64,000 bases of DNA from Thraustochytrium sp. TN22 (taxonomy: Eukaryota; Sar; Bigyra; Thraustochytrida; Thraustochytriidae), in assembly GCA_013306675.1 (NCBI GenBank), contig JABLUY010000058.1:62001-126000 (forward strand), given 5' to 3'. How positions within the stretch are numbered: the stretch's first letter is position 1; each line of letters begins with the position of its first letter. A program made the position numbers and the translations under genes. Shown here in pieces: positions 21,561 through 31,900 of the stretch. The notes below the pieces were generated by a model. The model saw only the letters and a program-made list of their open reading frames with translations, ran no database searches and was not told the origin of the DNA.

Positions 21561-21691
21561 CTCTTGAGAGTTCCTGTTCCTTCGCAAGAGGGAAAGGAAA
21601 GCTACCGACCGCCCATCTCCGAAGCGCCCAAGGCCGACCGAGACAAAGTGGAGGAAAGTTGTGGTGGGTGTGTGAGAAGACTAGCTAAGTT

Positions 21692-22941
21692 CTATGCGTG
21701 GATCGCGTGAGTGATGGCATTTGCGAGCCGTACAACGGCATGGTCGAAGACCTCCCTGTCATCCTTCTGGATCAAATTGATCGAAAGGTTTGCATTGACG
21801 GAGGCCGAAAAGTTGATACGGCCATAGTGTTCGGATGGAACTTCCTCCAGCACCACACGGATAAACCTCTTGTGCATCCTCTGGGCATAGTCGAACTCGT
21901 TTCTCACATAGTTGTCCGTGTTCTTGTTGACATCGTCGACGTAAGCTCGCGTGACGAACAGCACAAATACCGGACATGCATCGATACCGCTCTGGATACT
22001 GTCCCTGAAGTTGACCGGCGCAATATTACTCTCATCGTACCAGGCCATCACTCCATGAGCGGTGAGCGCTTCGGCGACACGCCCAACCAGGAGGTGCGTG
22101 TCATTCACTGCATCAGGCGTGGAGCTCCACTTGTGAGATAAGAACGCCACAGGAGGCCTAGATTGGAACGATTGCGTGAGGTTGCGTGCCCGCGCTCCAA
22201 TGATACGGCCAAGGATGTCATCCGGGATTTTATTGCCGTCGAGATCGAGATTGCCGTCGAGATCGAGTTTGGTAAGCGTCATGTTCGGCGGATCCTGCTC
22301 TAGAGCACAGGCAAACGCCTCCCCTCCAACAAGACCGATCCTGTTCCCGGTCAGAACCAGCTCTTTAAGAGCTATGTTCGTTCGCAGGCTGCCTGCCAGC
22401 GCCTCTGCACCTACATCACTAATGTCGCATCTGACAAGCCTGGTGTGGCAGCACACGCCTAATAGTTAGTTTTGCTCTCCACAGCTGGTTGCATCCTATC
22501 CACCTACCGGATCTCCACCAGCGTGGTATTTGTCTTGAGCATTTCGGCCAACGCCTGTGCTCCAATATCCCCAACTCCTGTGTCTCCGATCCTGTTGCGT
22601 TGCATTGCGCTGCTTGTAAGTGACTCTCTGTGAACCCTCGCCGTCCATTCGCCATCGCATTGCCCCAACCACACTACATACCGCAGTACCCTGAGATGGA
22701 GGTTGTGCGCGAGACTTTGACTGAGGAAAATTGCACCTTGAGATTGAAAGCTGTTCATGGCCAGGTCAAGGTTCTCAACGCGATCGCCGTGTGAGCCCAA
22801 AACCGTAACCAGGCGCTCAACGTCATCGCCGGTCAACTTCTTGTTGTAAAGCGACAGCCAAAGCCTCGCACCAGTCGGAGCGCCTTCGCAGGTTGCAATA
22901 AAAACGTCCAGGTTCGCGGGATGCTGCCATGTTTGAGCCAT
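21692..22941 (-). CDS. LRR-TIR protein A (three exons)
   Basis: Exons on the minus strand: 22941-22682, 22591-22508, 22439-21692; introns of 90 and 68 bp with GTATGT/CAG and GTAGGT/CAG borders, both in phase 2. The join gives 363 residues. Exon 2 is exactly one 28-residue leucine-rich repeat (IGDTGVGDIGAQALAEML), and splicing keeps the ribonuclease-inhibitor-like LRR rhythm. LRRs occupy about residues 55-200. A C-terminal TIR domain follows (about 210-363): VAFLSHKW, WYDESNIAP, FVLFVTRAYV, and NEFDYA with Glu296 at the position of the catalytic Glu of TIR NADases. The ATG at 22941 is chosen because paralogue B starts at the same place with the shared RPANL/HPANL segment. A cytosolic sensor or signalling role is inferred from domains only. 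Confidence 0.8.
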
Positions 22942-25331
22942 TTCTCCAGCTGCTTCCTCGCGGGCCACCAAAGGGAGAACCTCGAGCTCGGAGAGGGCCG
23001 CGATGCAGCCCAGCGCGCCGAGCAAAGGCCACTTCAACAGACTGCGCAGTCGCAGACGCAGATGCACGACGAGTCCTCTGGGCGAGGGGGTCGGCCTTTG
23101 CGGGGGCGTTGCGCACTGCTGCAGTGTATCAAAGCGACGACCTGGGTGCGCCCGGCAAGCACGTCGATGGTTCGGGCGCCCCTGCACGTCCAAAGTTGGC
23201 CGAGTTCGCGTACCCCCCCCAACTGAAAGCTGTGCTCAGCTCCAAGCGCCCTTTTCTCCCTCGCTGCTGCTGTTCTGGTTCTGCAGCCTATTGTAGTTTT
23301 GCTGCCTGGCAGCCTGGGCCTGGTTGGTCGGGCTCGTACCCCGGAGTCCCCGCGCCACACCCGCCTCTAGGGCCTAGGCATCGTCTGATGATGAGACGGC
23401 CCGCCGGCGCCGACGGTACTAGGCCTAGGCCTAGCTAGCTAGCCTTATGAGTCATTAGTCTGTCCAGACGATCCTGTGTTCTGGCGGGCCGGTCAGGATC
23501 TCGGATCCGTCCTACCACTGCCAGACTGCAGTGCCAGTGTAACCACTCAGGCTGCGCCGCCGTGACTGGCACTGACCGTGTGTGCGGAAGTGGACTTGGC
23601 AGGCTCAGCCGGAGGGCCCGGCGGGGGGCTTTGACGAGCCAGCGTTGATCTGTCAACAAATGCAAACTTTGCAGCCAGGACTCGGAACGTTGGCTTTCGA
23701 GGGCGCCGCGGAAACAGCGGCGCATGTCAGGGTCGCCCAGGGGCGTCACAGGGAAGGCTGCGGCGACGAGGACGCTTCGGCGCTGCGGCAGAGTCTGCCA
23801 GTGGCAATATCTGCTCCGAGTCCGAGTCCAGCGCTGAGCGCGGTGGCGCGCGACGCCCAGGACCCAGGTCGCCCGCGGTGCGCGTGACGGCGGTCAGCGC
23901 GGGGGACGGTCACGGCACGCGAACGCACTGCTCAGCCCGGGCCTGCGTGTCGCAGCGTGAGGCGGCCTGAGCCGACGCAGCTGCCTGGCTGCTGCCAAGG
24001 ACTTTGGAAGAGCCGAGAGCCTCACTCATGACGACCCACTGACAGTGTCAGGCCGCTGAGGAGCGCGCGCGCGACACGCGCGTTGTTGACTGCGCAGAGC
24101 GGGCCGCGGAGACGCGTGCGCCGCGCGGTGCGGGCCATGGAGCGGACCACGGCGCGCGCGAGCGAGGGACGGCACACGAGCTGAGCGCCCGGGCTGGCCG
24201 CACGCTCGCGCGTGCGAAGCCGTGGAGCGGACAACGCCGTCACCACGGCATGCGCGAGGAGGGACGGCACGCGAACGCCCTGCAGGCAGGCATGCTGGGT
24301 TTGTCCGGCCGCGTCCGGCCTCAGCGTCGTGCGAGGTGCGTCAGCAGCGGTCAGCTGGCAGCGGTGCTGGTCTGGCGTCGGGCAGGCGCGCGCCCCCAGG
24401 CCCGCGCGGCCGCCTCCCACCTCGCCACCAAGTTCCTGCAGCGCCGTGCCCAGCCGCTCGCGCCCGACTGGCCCGAGTCGCTGTGCCAGAACCGGCGCTT
24501 GTAATCGGGCGGCGGGCGGCGGCGCTCCACGCGGATCTAGGTTCGCGCCGCGGCGCCGGCGGGGGCGGCCGCCATGGCGCGAGCGCCGCGCTGGCGGGGG
24601 GGGGCGAGGGAGGTGGCCGCGGCGCGGGCACAGGCGGTCCGTGAGCGCGCAGGCGGCAGGAGGGCACGCAGGTGCCAGTGCCACTGCAGGCGGCGCTGGC
24701 GGTGGCGCGTCGCGCGGCCGGCCCGGTTTCACGCGTTGCACGGCGCCAGCAGCGTGCACAAGCGTGCACAAGTGGGGGGGGGGCGGGTGCAGCCTGCAGC
24801 AGCCGCCAGCTGTCAGTGTTGGCAGGCAGGTGGGTATAGTGTTTCGGGACCGCGACACATCGCCGCGCGGCGAGCCGCGGCCCCGCGCGGCTCCGCTCCA
24901 AGTCGCACAGCGCACCGCGAGCTTTCTTGCTCCCAGTCCGTTGCACTCACCACAGCACGGTAACAAAGCTTCGCCTCGCAGCCTTGGCCGCTGCGGCCGC
25001 AGATCGAAACTTCGTGCTCCGAGCTTTGGCGCTTTGCTGTTCATAAGCAGGGCCCTCGCACGACCACTGCCAAGGAGTGGACGAGTCGGCCGCCTATTCC
25101 AGTATCGCTGCCACTGCCGCGCGTGCTCGGGCATTGGGGCGCGGGCCAACAGCGAGAGGCAGCCGACCTCCAAACGGGCGCCTCTGCGAGGACAGCAGAC
25201 CATCAACGCCATCAACTCCAAAGCACTGCGGATCACTCTGGTGGTTGCCTGTCCACGCACTGACGCCTGCCCCAGGTTGTGCGGCGCTCGCCAGATCCTG
25301 CCTTTCACGGCAGCGTTGAAGACCTCTGAAC
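22942..25331. other. Intergenic region, GC-rich, no supported gene
   Basis: It contains a CTAGG/CTAG-rich stretch at 23417-23444. A block at about 24590-24780 recurs at about 35530-35740 (shared gaggtggccgcggcgcgggc and gcagcgtgcacaag). Long frames on both strands lack domain sequence and look compositional. Confidence 0.5.
24590..24780. repeat. Dispersed non-coding repeat, copy 1
   Basis: The segment including gcgagcgccgcgc, gaggtggccgcggcgcgggc, acaggcggtcc and gcagcgtgcacaag is found in the same order at about 35530-35740. It lies about 550 bp upstream of the double-TIR gene. Confidence 0.65.
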
Positions 25332-26384
25332 ATGGCGTGGATGTGTTGCAAGGGCGCAAGAGAGGAAGACTCGATCCGCGATCTGGAGACTTCTTCAGAC
25401 CGACTTGAGACCCCCCACGAGGGATTCATCAAGGTATTCATATCCTACAAGTGGGGTCCGGACGAGCAAGGTCGGCCAAATCAGAAGCGCCTTCTGAAAG
25501 TTGCGGATTGGTTTTCGCAGCACAAAGAGTACGGCATTGAAGTGGTGATGGATAAGCTTTCCACGAAGAAAGACCTGCTCAAGTGGATGTGTTCGGCAAT
25601 TGACGGCTGCGATGTGTTTCTAGCGTGCCTGACGTGGAAATACTACGACGCAGTGAACCGAAGTGACAAGTGGGACAATTGTAACCTCGAGTTCGTTTAC
25701 GCGTTTCAGACGAAGCGTGACTCCATGTTGGCTATGGTCATGGAGACGCATGTACCAGCCGAGCGGGACTGGGATGGGCCTGTCGCCATGGTGATGGGCC
25801 AAAGCGTCAATCATCATCACGAGGATGATCACCACTTCGCCAGCTCAATGAACGAGCTTGCCAAGCTTATTCGCAGCTTGAAGGACAAACCGGCTCGTGA
25901 CACGGATCTTCCGATTGACAATATTCCGTCGATAGCAACGGGGGAGTACCACGTCTTCATCATTTCCGGAGAGTACGGCGGCGACATGACCGAGGCACTC
26001 GCAATGAACCTTCAAAGGCGTGGGGTGGTTTCCTGGACGCCAGACGCCACCATTGAAGGGCTGACAAGGGATTCAATGCTTGAAGCCCTCAAGAACTCTC
26101 ACGCATTTCTTCTGGTTCTCACCAAGGGTGTTTTCGCGAGCGACGCAGTCATCTTCGCGCTCAGATCGGCCATGCAGATGAAAAAGCCCATTGTTCTCGT
26201 GCATGAGGCTGACGTGCATCGCCCTGCGTATGCGAGCTTCGGTGAATACATTTCGCAGGTGCCCAGCTCCTGCTCGAACCTTTTCTCCCAAGTCGAGTCG
26301 CTACCTTTTTACCGACGTCACTATCTCGGGGAAGCCTTTTATGCTGAGCTAGTGCGTCGTTTAGCTGAGAACATGGACAATTAA
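25332..26384 (+). CDS. Double-TIR protein
   Basis: A single exon encodes 350 residues. The N-terminus MAWMCCKGA has a Cys pair that could be palmitoylated (inference). TIR1 spans about 33-150: KVFISYKWGPDEQ, VVMDKLSTKKDLL, DVFLACLTWKYY and NLEFVYAFQ, where Glu120 sits at the catalytic position. TIR2 spans about 206-330: YHVFIISGEYGGD, RRGVVSWTPD, HAFLLVLTKGVF, then VIFALRSAMQ with no Glu at the matching place. It may thus pair an active and an inactive TIR. No transmembrane segment or LRR was seen. Codon use and AT content are less extreme than in the left part of the window, as for the other TIR genes. Confidence 0.85.
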   Translation: MAWMCCKGAREEDSIRDLETSSDRLETPHEGFIKVFISYKWGPDEQGRPNQKRLLKVADWFSQHKEYGIEVVMDKLSTKKDLLKWMCSAIDGCDVFLACLTWKYYDAVNRSDKWDNCNLEFVYAFQTKRDSMLAMVMETHVPAERDWDGPVAMVMGQSVNHHHEDDHHFASSMNELAKLIRSLKDKPARDTDLPIDNIPSIATGEYHVFIISGEYGGDMTEALAMNLQRRGVVSWTPDATIEGLTRDSMLEALKNSHAFLLVLTKGVFASDAVIFALRSAMQMKKPIVLVHEADVHRPAYASFGEYISQVPSSCSNLFSQVESLPFYRRHYLGEAFYAELVRRLAENMDN

Positions 26385-28304
26385 AGAAATTACCATGTCC
26401 ATGGTGTTCACCGTAGGCGGCTCGCCGAAACCTGAGGACTTGGCCAACTCAGACCCTTCCGGTGATCAATCAAATGCCAAAAAGAGCGCGGTATCGGGCG
26501 CGCGGGGGCAGGGGTTGGGGCTGAGCGCGCCCGCGCGGTCTTGTGCGGCGTCCTTGTGAGCTTCGGGTCTTCTCCACTGGAAGCTAGGCCGGGTCGGGCC
26601 GGGCGAAGACCTGCACTGCAGGGATCAAACTCGCTTACGGGCCGAGAATTCGATCTTATCCCGCCGGGGCCGCCGGGCGGCGCCGGGCGGCGCCCACGTG
26701 CACACGCCAGGCAAGCTCGCAGGGAAGCACCCGGCCCACGAGCCACAGCGCGAAGATTTCCAGCTGGGCGTCCCATGGGTTGGTGGCTAGCTACAGGAGG
26801 CTCGGCTGGGCTGCTGCAGTGTGCTGCTCCTGCACGCGCGAGGCTGTGGCTATAAGAGTCCGGCCGCGTGCAGAGAAGCTGATTCAGCTCCTCCGAAAGA
26901 GCGCTGCCAGCACTGGCAAAACGACGCACGCGGGCGCACGACTCGATAGGAGTCAACGATAAGACTCATGTCAGCACGATGTGCGCGGCGGCGAGCGCCT
27001 TGAGTTGTAGTAGCATCTCCTTGTCGAATCTGCGGCTGGGTCCACGCTCTTCGCAGGCCTGCCCGCAAGCCCTGTTGTCCCAACACCTGGCACTGCGCTT
27101 GCTTTCACTGCCTTGGCCGCCCGTACCCGAGACCAGCTCGCACGGTCGCTGCTACGATCAGCCAGCACGCGCTGCGCTGCACAGCCCCGGCCGCACTGCA
27201 CAGGCGCTTGAGGTGGAACTTTTTGCAAGCACTGCCTCCTCTCACTGCACAGTCGGTCAAGCCCGCCATGCTGCTTCGCCTGCGCTCCGGCTGCGGCAGA
27301 TCCACCTGGAGCCACTCTCTCGCTGGCGGCGTGCGCCAGCCGCCTCCAGAGTCCAGGCCCTCGCTCGCCTGGCCCGCCCCGGCTCGCGCCCCGGAGCTGC
27401 GCCGCGCTGGCCCCGCGCGCGGCCTCCGTGCTTGCTGCTCGGCCATCTCCCATCTTCATGCCCCGCGCCGCCGCCTTCCGCCGCGCGTCGCCGCAGTCGC
27501 GCGCCGCGAGTGGCTGCCTCACGGCCGCGCGCGCCTGCCGCCGCCTGCGCCTGCGCCGCCGCCTGCCGCGCCCGCGCCGCGCCGCCGCGGCGTCGCCGTG
27601 GGTCTCGGGCTTGGAGGCGTCGAGCGTCGGCGCCCTGCTCGTGCTCGCGCCGCAGCAGCGGTACGAGCCACGATTGCCGCCGCCGCGCGCGGCTCGCCGG
27701 CAGCGCTGCCAGCGGGCTGCGCGCGGCCTCCCGCGCCGCGGCTGCTTTGCCGACAAGCCTCGCGAGTCCCGGCGCGGCGGCGGCGCCGAGTCCTCCTGCG
27801 CCGTGCTGGGCAGCGACCACGCGGAGGCGCAGCTGAGCAGGTTCTGGGTTCTCGGGCTCGGACTCGGCGGCCGCGACCGTGCAGAAGCAGGACGGGATGA
27901 TGCGCGTGGACGGGGACGAGGGCGAGGAGGAGGACGAGGAGGAGGAGCGGGACAGGGGGGGGAGGACGAGGCCGGGGCGCAGGAGATGTAGTCGAGACGG
28001 CGGCGGAGTTTGCAGGCCGGATTGGATGCCGCGGGCGCCGGACGCTGGCAAGATGCAGCGCCAGGAGCGAGGGGAGGACGACGAGCGGAGGTCAGGGAGC
28101 TGGGACGTAGGCGTGGAGCTGGATGAGAGCTGGATGGACGCGGAAATGGAGCGGGCTGAGCAGGAAAGCGCAGGTGGTAGATGAAGATGGAGGCATGGAG
28201 GTGAGCAGGCGGGACGTCGGAGTGAGGCTGCAGAGCAGCCAGAGAGTCCGGGAGGCAGAGGAACGAGGGGCATAATAGCGGCAACGCACTGGGTGTGACT
28301 TGGT
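26385..28304. other. Intergenic region, low-complexity, no supported gene
   Basis: A block at about 26596-26770 recurs at about 35878-36090 (both contain cgtgcacacgccaggcaa and gaagattt/cagattt). A G/A-rich tract lies near 27915-27975. Open frames on both strands are Pro/Arg/Ala-rich and look compositional. Confidence 0.5.
26596..26770. repeat. Dispersed repeat, second family, copy 1
   Basis: Similar to 35878-36090, including a shared tgcacacgccaggcaa and matching order of GGGCCG, CCGGGCGGCGCC and CCAGGTGGGCG-like segments. Diverged by substitutions and small indels. Confidence 0.6.
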
Positions 28305-28653
28305 CCTTGGTCGAAGATGTTCTCGCAGAAGGAGGGCGCAGCAGTAATGAACTCACCCAACGGAGAATAGCTCATGTGGTGCGGGTTCGGCTCGTAAACT
28401 ACCATACTGCGCTTGCCTGCGTCAAGAACGCACTGTAGCTCATCGAGCACAGTCAGGCTGATGAGAACGCCCTTCGTCAGGATGAGGATGTCGACGAGCG
28501 AGTGACGCACGCCGTCAAGGATGGCGGACTTGTTGAGTTGGCCGCGGAGACTCGCTGGTCGAGCCACAGCTCCAAGCCGCGGCGCTCGAGCTTGTTCTTG
28601 TGGTTCTCGGCCATGCCTCCGCCTGTAGCTTGCGTGTGGCTGAGCAGGACATG
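28305..28653 (-). pseudogene. Broken TIR-domain gene fragment
   Basis: On the minus strand a TIR start reads HVLLSHTQATGGG, then LERRGLELWLDQRVSA. After a frame change within about 20 bp (too short for an intron) it continues KSAILDGVRHSLVDILILTKGVL, TVLDELQ (Glu at the catalytic position), RSMVVYEPNP and FITAAPSFCENIFDQ. The second half aligns by eye with TIR2 of the double-TIR gene (FLLVLTKGVF, QVPSSCSNLFSQ). There is no open frame upstream of the first motif and the downstream sequence is low-complexity, so it is probably a decayed gene. A sequencing error plus an unseen upstream exon is the alternative. Confidence 0.65.
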
Positions 28654-28931
28654 TTAAATTTCTTCAGGAGGCCGGAGCTTTGGGACCTGGGCCTGCGCGA
28701 TGCGCTCGCCTTCGTCGACTTCAGGTCGCGACACGTACTCCACGCACTGCTGTGAAGCACGAGCCGGTGAAAGACGCTGGAGAGCCAGGCCAGCATGAAA
28801 AATTGAGACTGTCGGGCCCTTGCGAACAAGTGGTGGAGGAGAGCGTATGCAGTTAACTCCGCCTGCTATGAGGAAGCAACGGGCAAGCGCCATTCTCTGT
28901 TTGCAATGTCGTGAATAATCTGATTTTGGCT

Positions 28932-31900
28932 TTATGATGTTGCGCCCGGTGTGGAGAGGCTCAGCCTCCGAGCACGTTTGAGTAGTTCATCGATGAGAGC
29001 CCGCTGCTCGTGCTCCACTTCGTACAAGTCCGACAGGAGGGACGGGTCCGGCTGGTCCGACCGCCACAGGAGGGACGGGTCCGGCTGGTCCGACCGCCAG
29101 GAGAGCACTTCCATGTGGTCGAAGAGCATGCTTCGGAATTCCTCATGAAAGTCGTCCGTCTCCGGACCGGAGAAGATCCACTCGCTCTCGACGGCCAAGA
29201 AGTGCCCCAACGCAAGCTCACGGTCTAGCTGAGGGTCCGTTTTGCGTTTCCGGCCTTGCGCTTTTGGGTCAGGCTCACCACACGTGATGCCCAGCGCGTT
29301 CTGCACGCCAGCCGCGCAGTTCGGCTCGGGCACCACGATAATCACATTCGCGCTTCTTGGACGGCCACCGACTGCAACGCCTTTCTCGCGCAGCTTCTCC
29401 TTGAGGGTTTTGGCCACGGAGGACTTGTCGCGGCCTACCACCGCAATTTTGAGCCTGCTTGTTGCTTGGCTAGGCTCTTGCGGAAGCTTGACCTGGTTTG
29501 TCTTTGCCTGCGAGAGGTTTTCGTGCGACGTGAACCTCGCAAGCTCGGCGAGCTCTTGGAGCATAGCGTCCTCCTCGTAGAGACGGCGACGAAAGGGAAT
29601 GCGCTTGCAGTGACCTAGGGCCTCTCTGGCCGCATCTAGGTACGCATGGAGTGGATCGTCGGGGTCCAACCTCGCTCCATCGACCTTGGGGACAGTGCCG
29701 AAGCTCGCGGAGCTTCCGTTCATCTTCTGTAGAGCTCGGAGGCCCCACACGAGTTCGCGCCTTCCGAGCTCGGTCTTGAACGCCTTGACCACCCTGGCGG
29801 TCCTCTCGACCTCCTCGGACCAGATCTCGATCAACTTGTCCTTCTTGTCTGCATCACGCTCAGCGCGGGCCGCGTCCAGTCTGCGCTGGCACACGGCAGC
29901 CTCTTCGGAGGCCTCCTTCTTCTGCAGCTTGAGCATTTCTGGAGGGGCAAATTCGAGGCCTTCCTCGTCGTATGACCACGGGACATCGTCCTCGTGCCAC
30001 GGGTGGAAGCGCTCGTCCATCTCTACGACGAAGAAGATGTGCTTGCGGAGCTTCTCTTTGCGAGCCTCCGTGTCATGACGCTCGGCCTCGTCCAGCTGGC
30101 TCGTAAAGTGCTCGACGGCGAACCGGAGCTCAGCGAGGCAGAATGGACGGAAGAGAACGTCCGTCGTGAGGACCATGACGAAGCACTGAGAGGTGACGAC
30201 GCCGCGATGCATGGTCTCCAGGGTGATCTCAGATGCGCGTATGTCGATCCACGTCGTCATCTGGTTGCGCTCCAGGCCTTGGGAGAGGTCCTTGACGATG
30301 CCCGCAGCCTGTGACTGCATGTGAGAAAGGAAGAAGTGGTAGGTTGGGAGCTCCAGCAGCTCCCGACGGAGCGGCTCGTACGCCCAGGCTTGAAGGCTGG
30401 AGTTCTGATCGGGGCATGGATGCATGGTCCGCCGGATCAGGCTGAAGCGGTTCGAGGGACCCATCTTCCTGAGCACTCTCCAGTGCATGCGCAGCAGCCG
30501 GTACGACAAACGGCTTTGCTTTTCTTCGGGCGGCATCCACTTATCATGGTGGCCTTGGCGGAGAGGTTCGAAGTATTCCCGATCATCGTCCAGCTCGCCA
30601 TCGCCCGGCTCCGCGTGGTCCAAGGAGAAGGGGTGCTCGAGGGGCTCGCCCAGGCTCACGTGTCCCTCGCGTGGTCCGCCACAATCCCGTCGTCCAAGGT
30701 CCGTATCGGCCGTGTCGGCCGGAGCTCCGTATCCGAAAAAGGGGTGCTCGCGAAGCTCGGCGAGGCCGATGCGTTCGTCAGGGTCACCGCGCAGGCACAT
30801 TCGAACCAAGTCCCGAGCCGCAGCGATGGCATCGTCAAGTTCATCGGCTGGTCCGCCAAGACCGAGCGGCTGCTGCTTGCCTGGGCCCTTGCTCTCGACC
30901 TTGTCGTCCAGTGGCGGGGCGCGACGGATGCGGCCAAGGCGCTCCTCGTCAATCCCCAACCAGTTCACGAGCTCCAGCTGGTCGCGTTCGAGCACGAGGT
31001 TGTCGTCCGACTCGTCCACCATGAAGAGCTTGGTGCCGGACAGCATCTGGAACAGGACTGCGCCGAAGCTCCACACGTCCAGAGCTGCCGTGGCCATGGG
31101 CGGCCCACCGTTTGCGAAAAGGTTTCGAGCTATCTCGGGCGCCGCATAACCGGAGCTCGTCTTCTCGCTGAGCGTCTTGTTGAGTTCCACCGAGGCATCG
31201 AGGTCGATGAGCATCCATCGCTCGTCCGCCGTAGTCTCTCCATCAACCGTGTTGTCTCGCCAGCTTTTTGAGACGCGGAGACCGCCATTGTCGTCATCCT
31301 CGAAGGTGCGAGACACAGACTTGGACATGCGGACCACGTTCCGCGGCTTGATATCGCCGTGGATTCGCTTGCTCGAATGCAGCTCCTGCAGCGCCTTGGC
31401 GATGCTGCGCGCGATGTGGCGGACCTTGGCCAGGTCGCGCCCGGCGAAGCGCTCCGTGTTGATCGCCTCGAACAGCGACCGAGACCCGCGCTCCATGACC
31501 AGGCAGAGGTCCCTGTCCTGACACTTGCTCTCCTCGGTGAACTGGCCGTCGCGGTCGACGCGGTTAAGCAGGCCCAGGCAGCCCTTGTGCTTCTCGCTGC
31601 GGGCATCGATCTCGCGTTCGTACTGCTTCCGATCACGCATGACCTTGACCACGACCGACAGGTTGTTCCTGACGTCCGTTGCGTGGTGGACAGCGCAAGT
31701 AAGGGATTCGTGCACGGGAGGCCCCTCTGCGATGGCGTAGCGACCCATGTACGTTCCGTACCCCCTCGCCCATGTCTGCGTGTTTGTGTTCGCCAATGCG
31801 AGCGAGCGCACGGAGCGCCCGTTGGAGTCCTCTTTACGCATGACAGCAAGGCCAGCGTCGAGACCAAGGAGCCCAAACACCTCGTCACAGAAGGCGGCAG

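Noticed and set aside
24022-25408. Overlapping 400+ codon frames on both strands
   Set aside because: Both are compositional (Arg/Ala/Pro-rich), include repeat DNA and lack domain sequence.
26971-28356. Long minus-strand frames downstream of the TIR relic
   Set aside because: Ser/Pro/Arg low-complexity translation of GC-rich DNA; only the first 110 codons (the TIR part) carry a recognisable domain.
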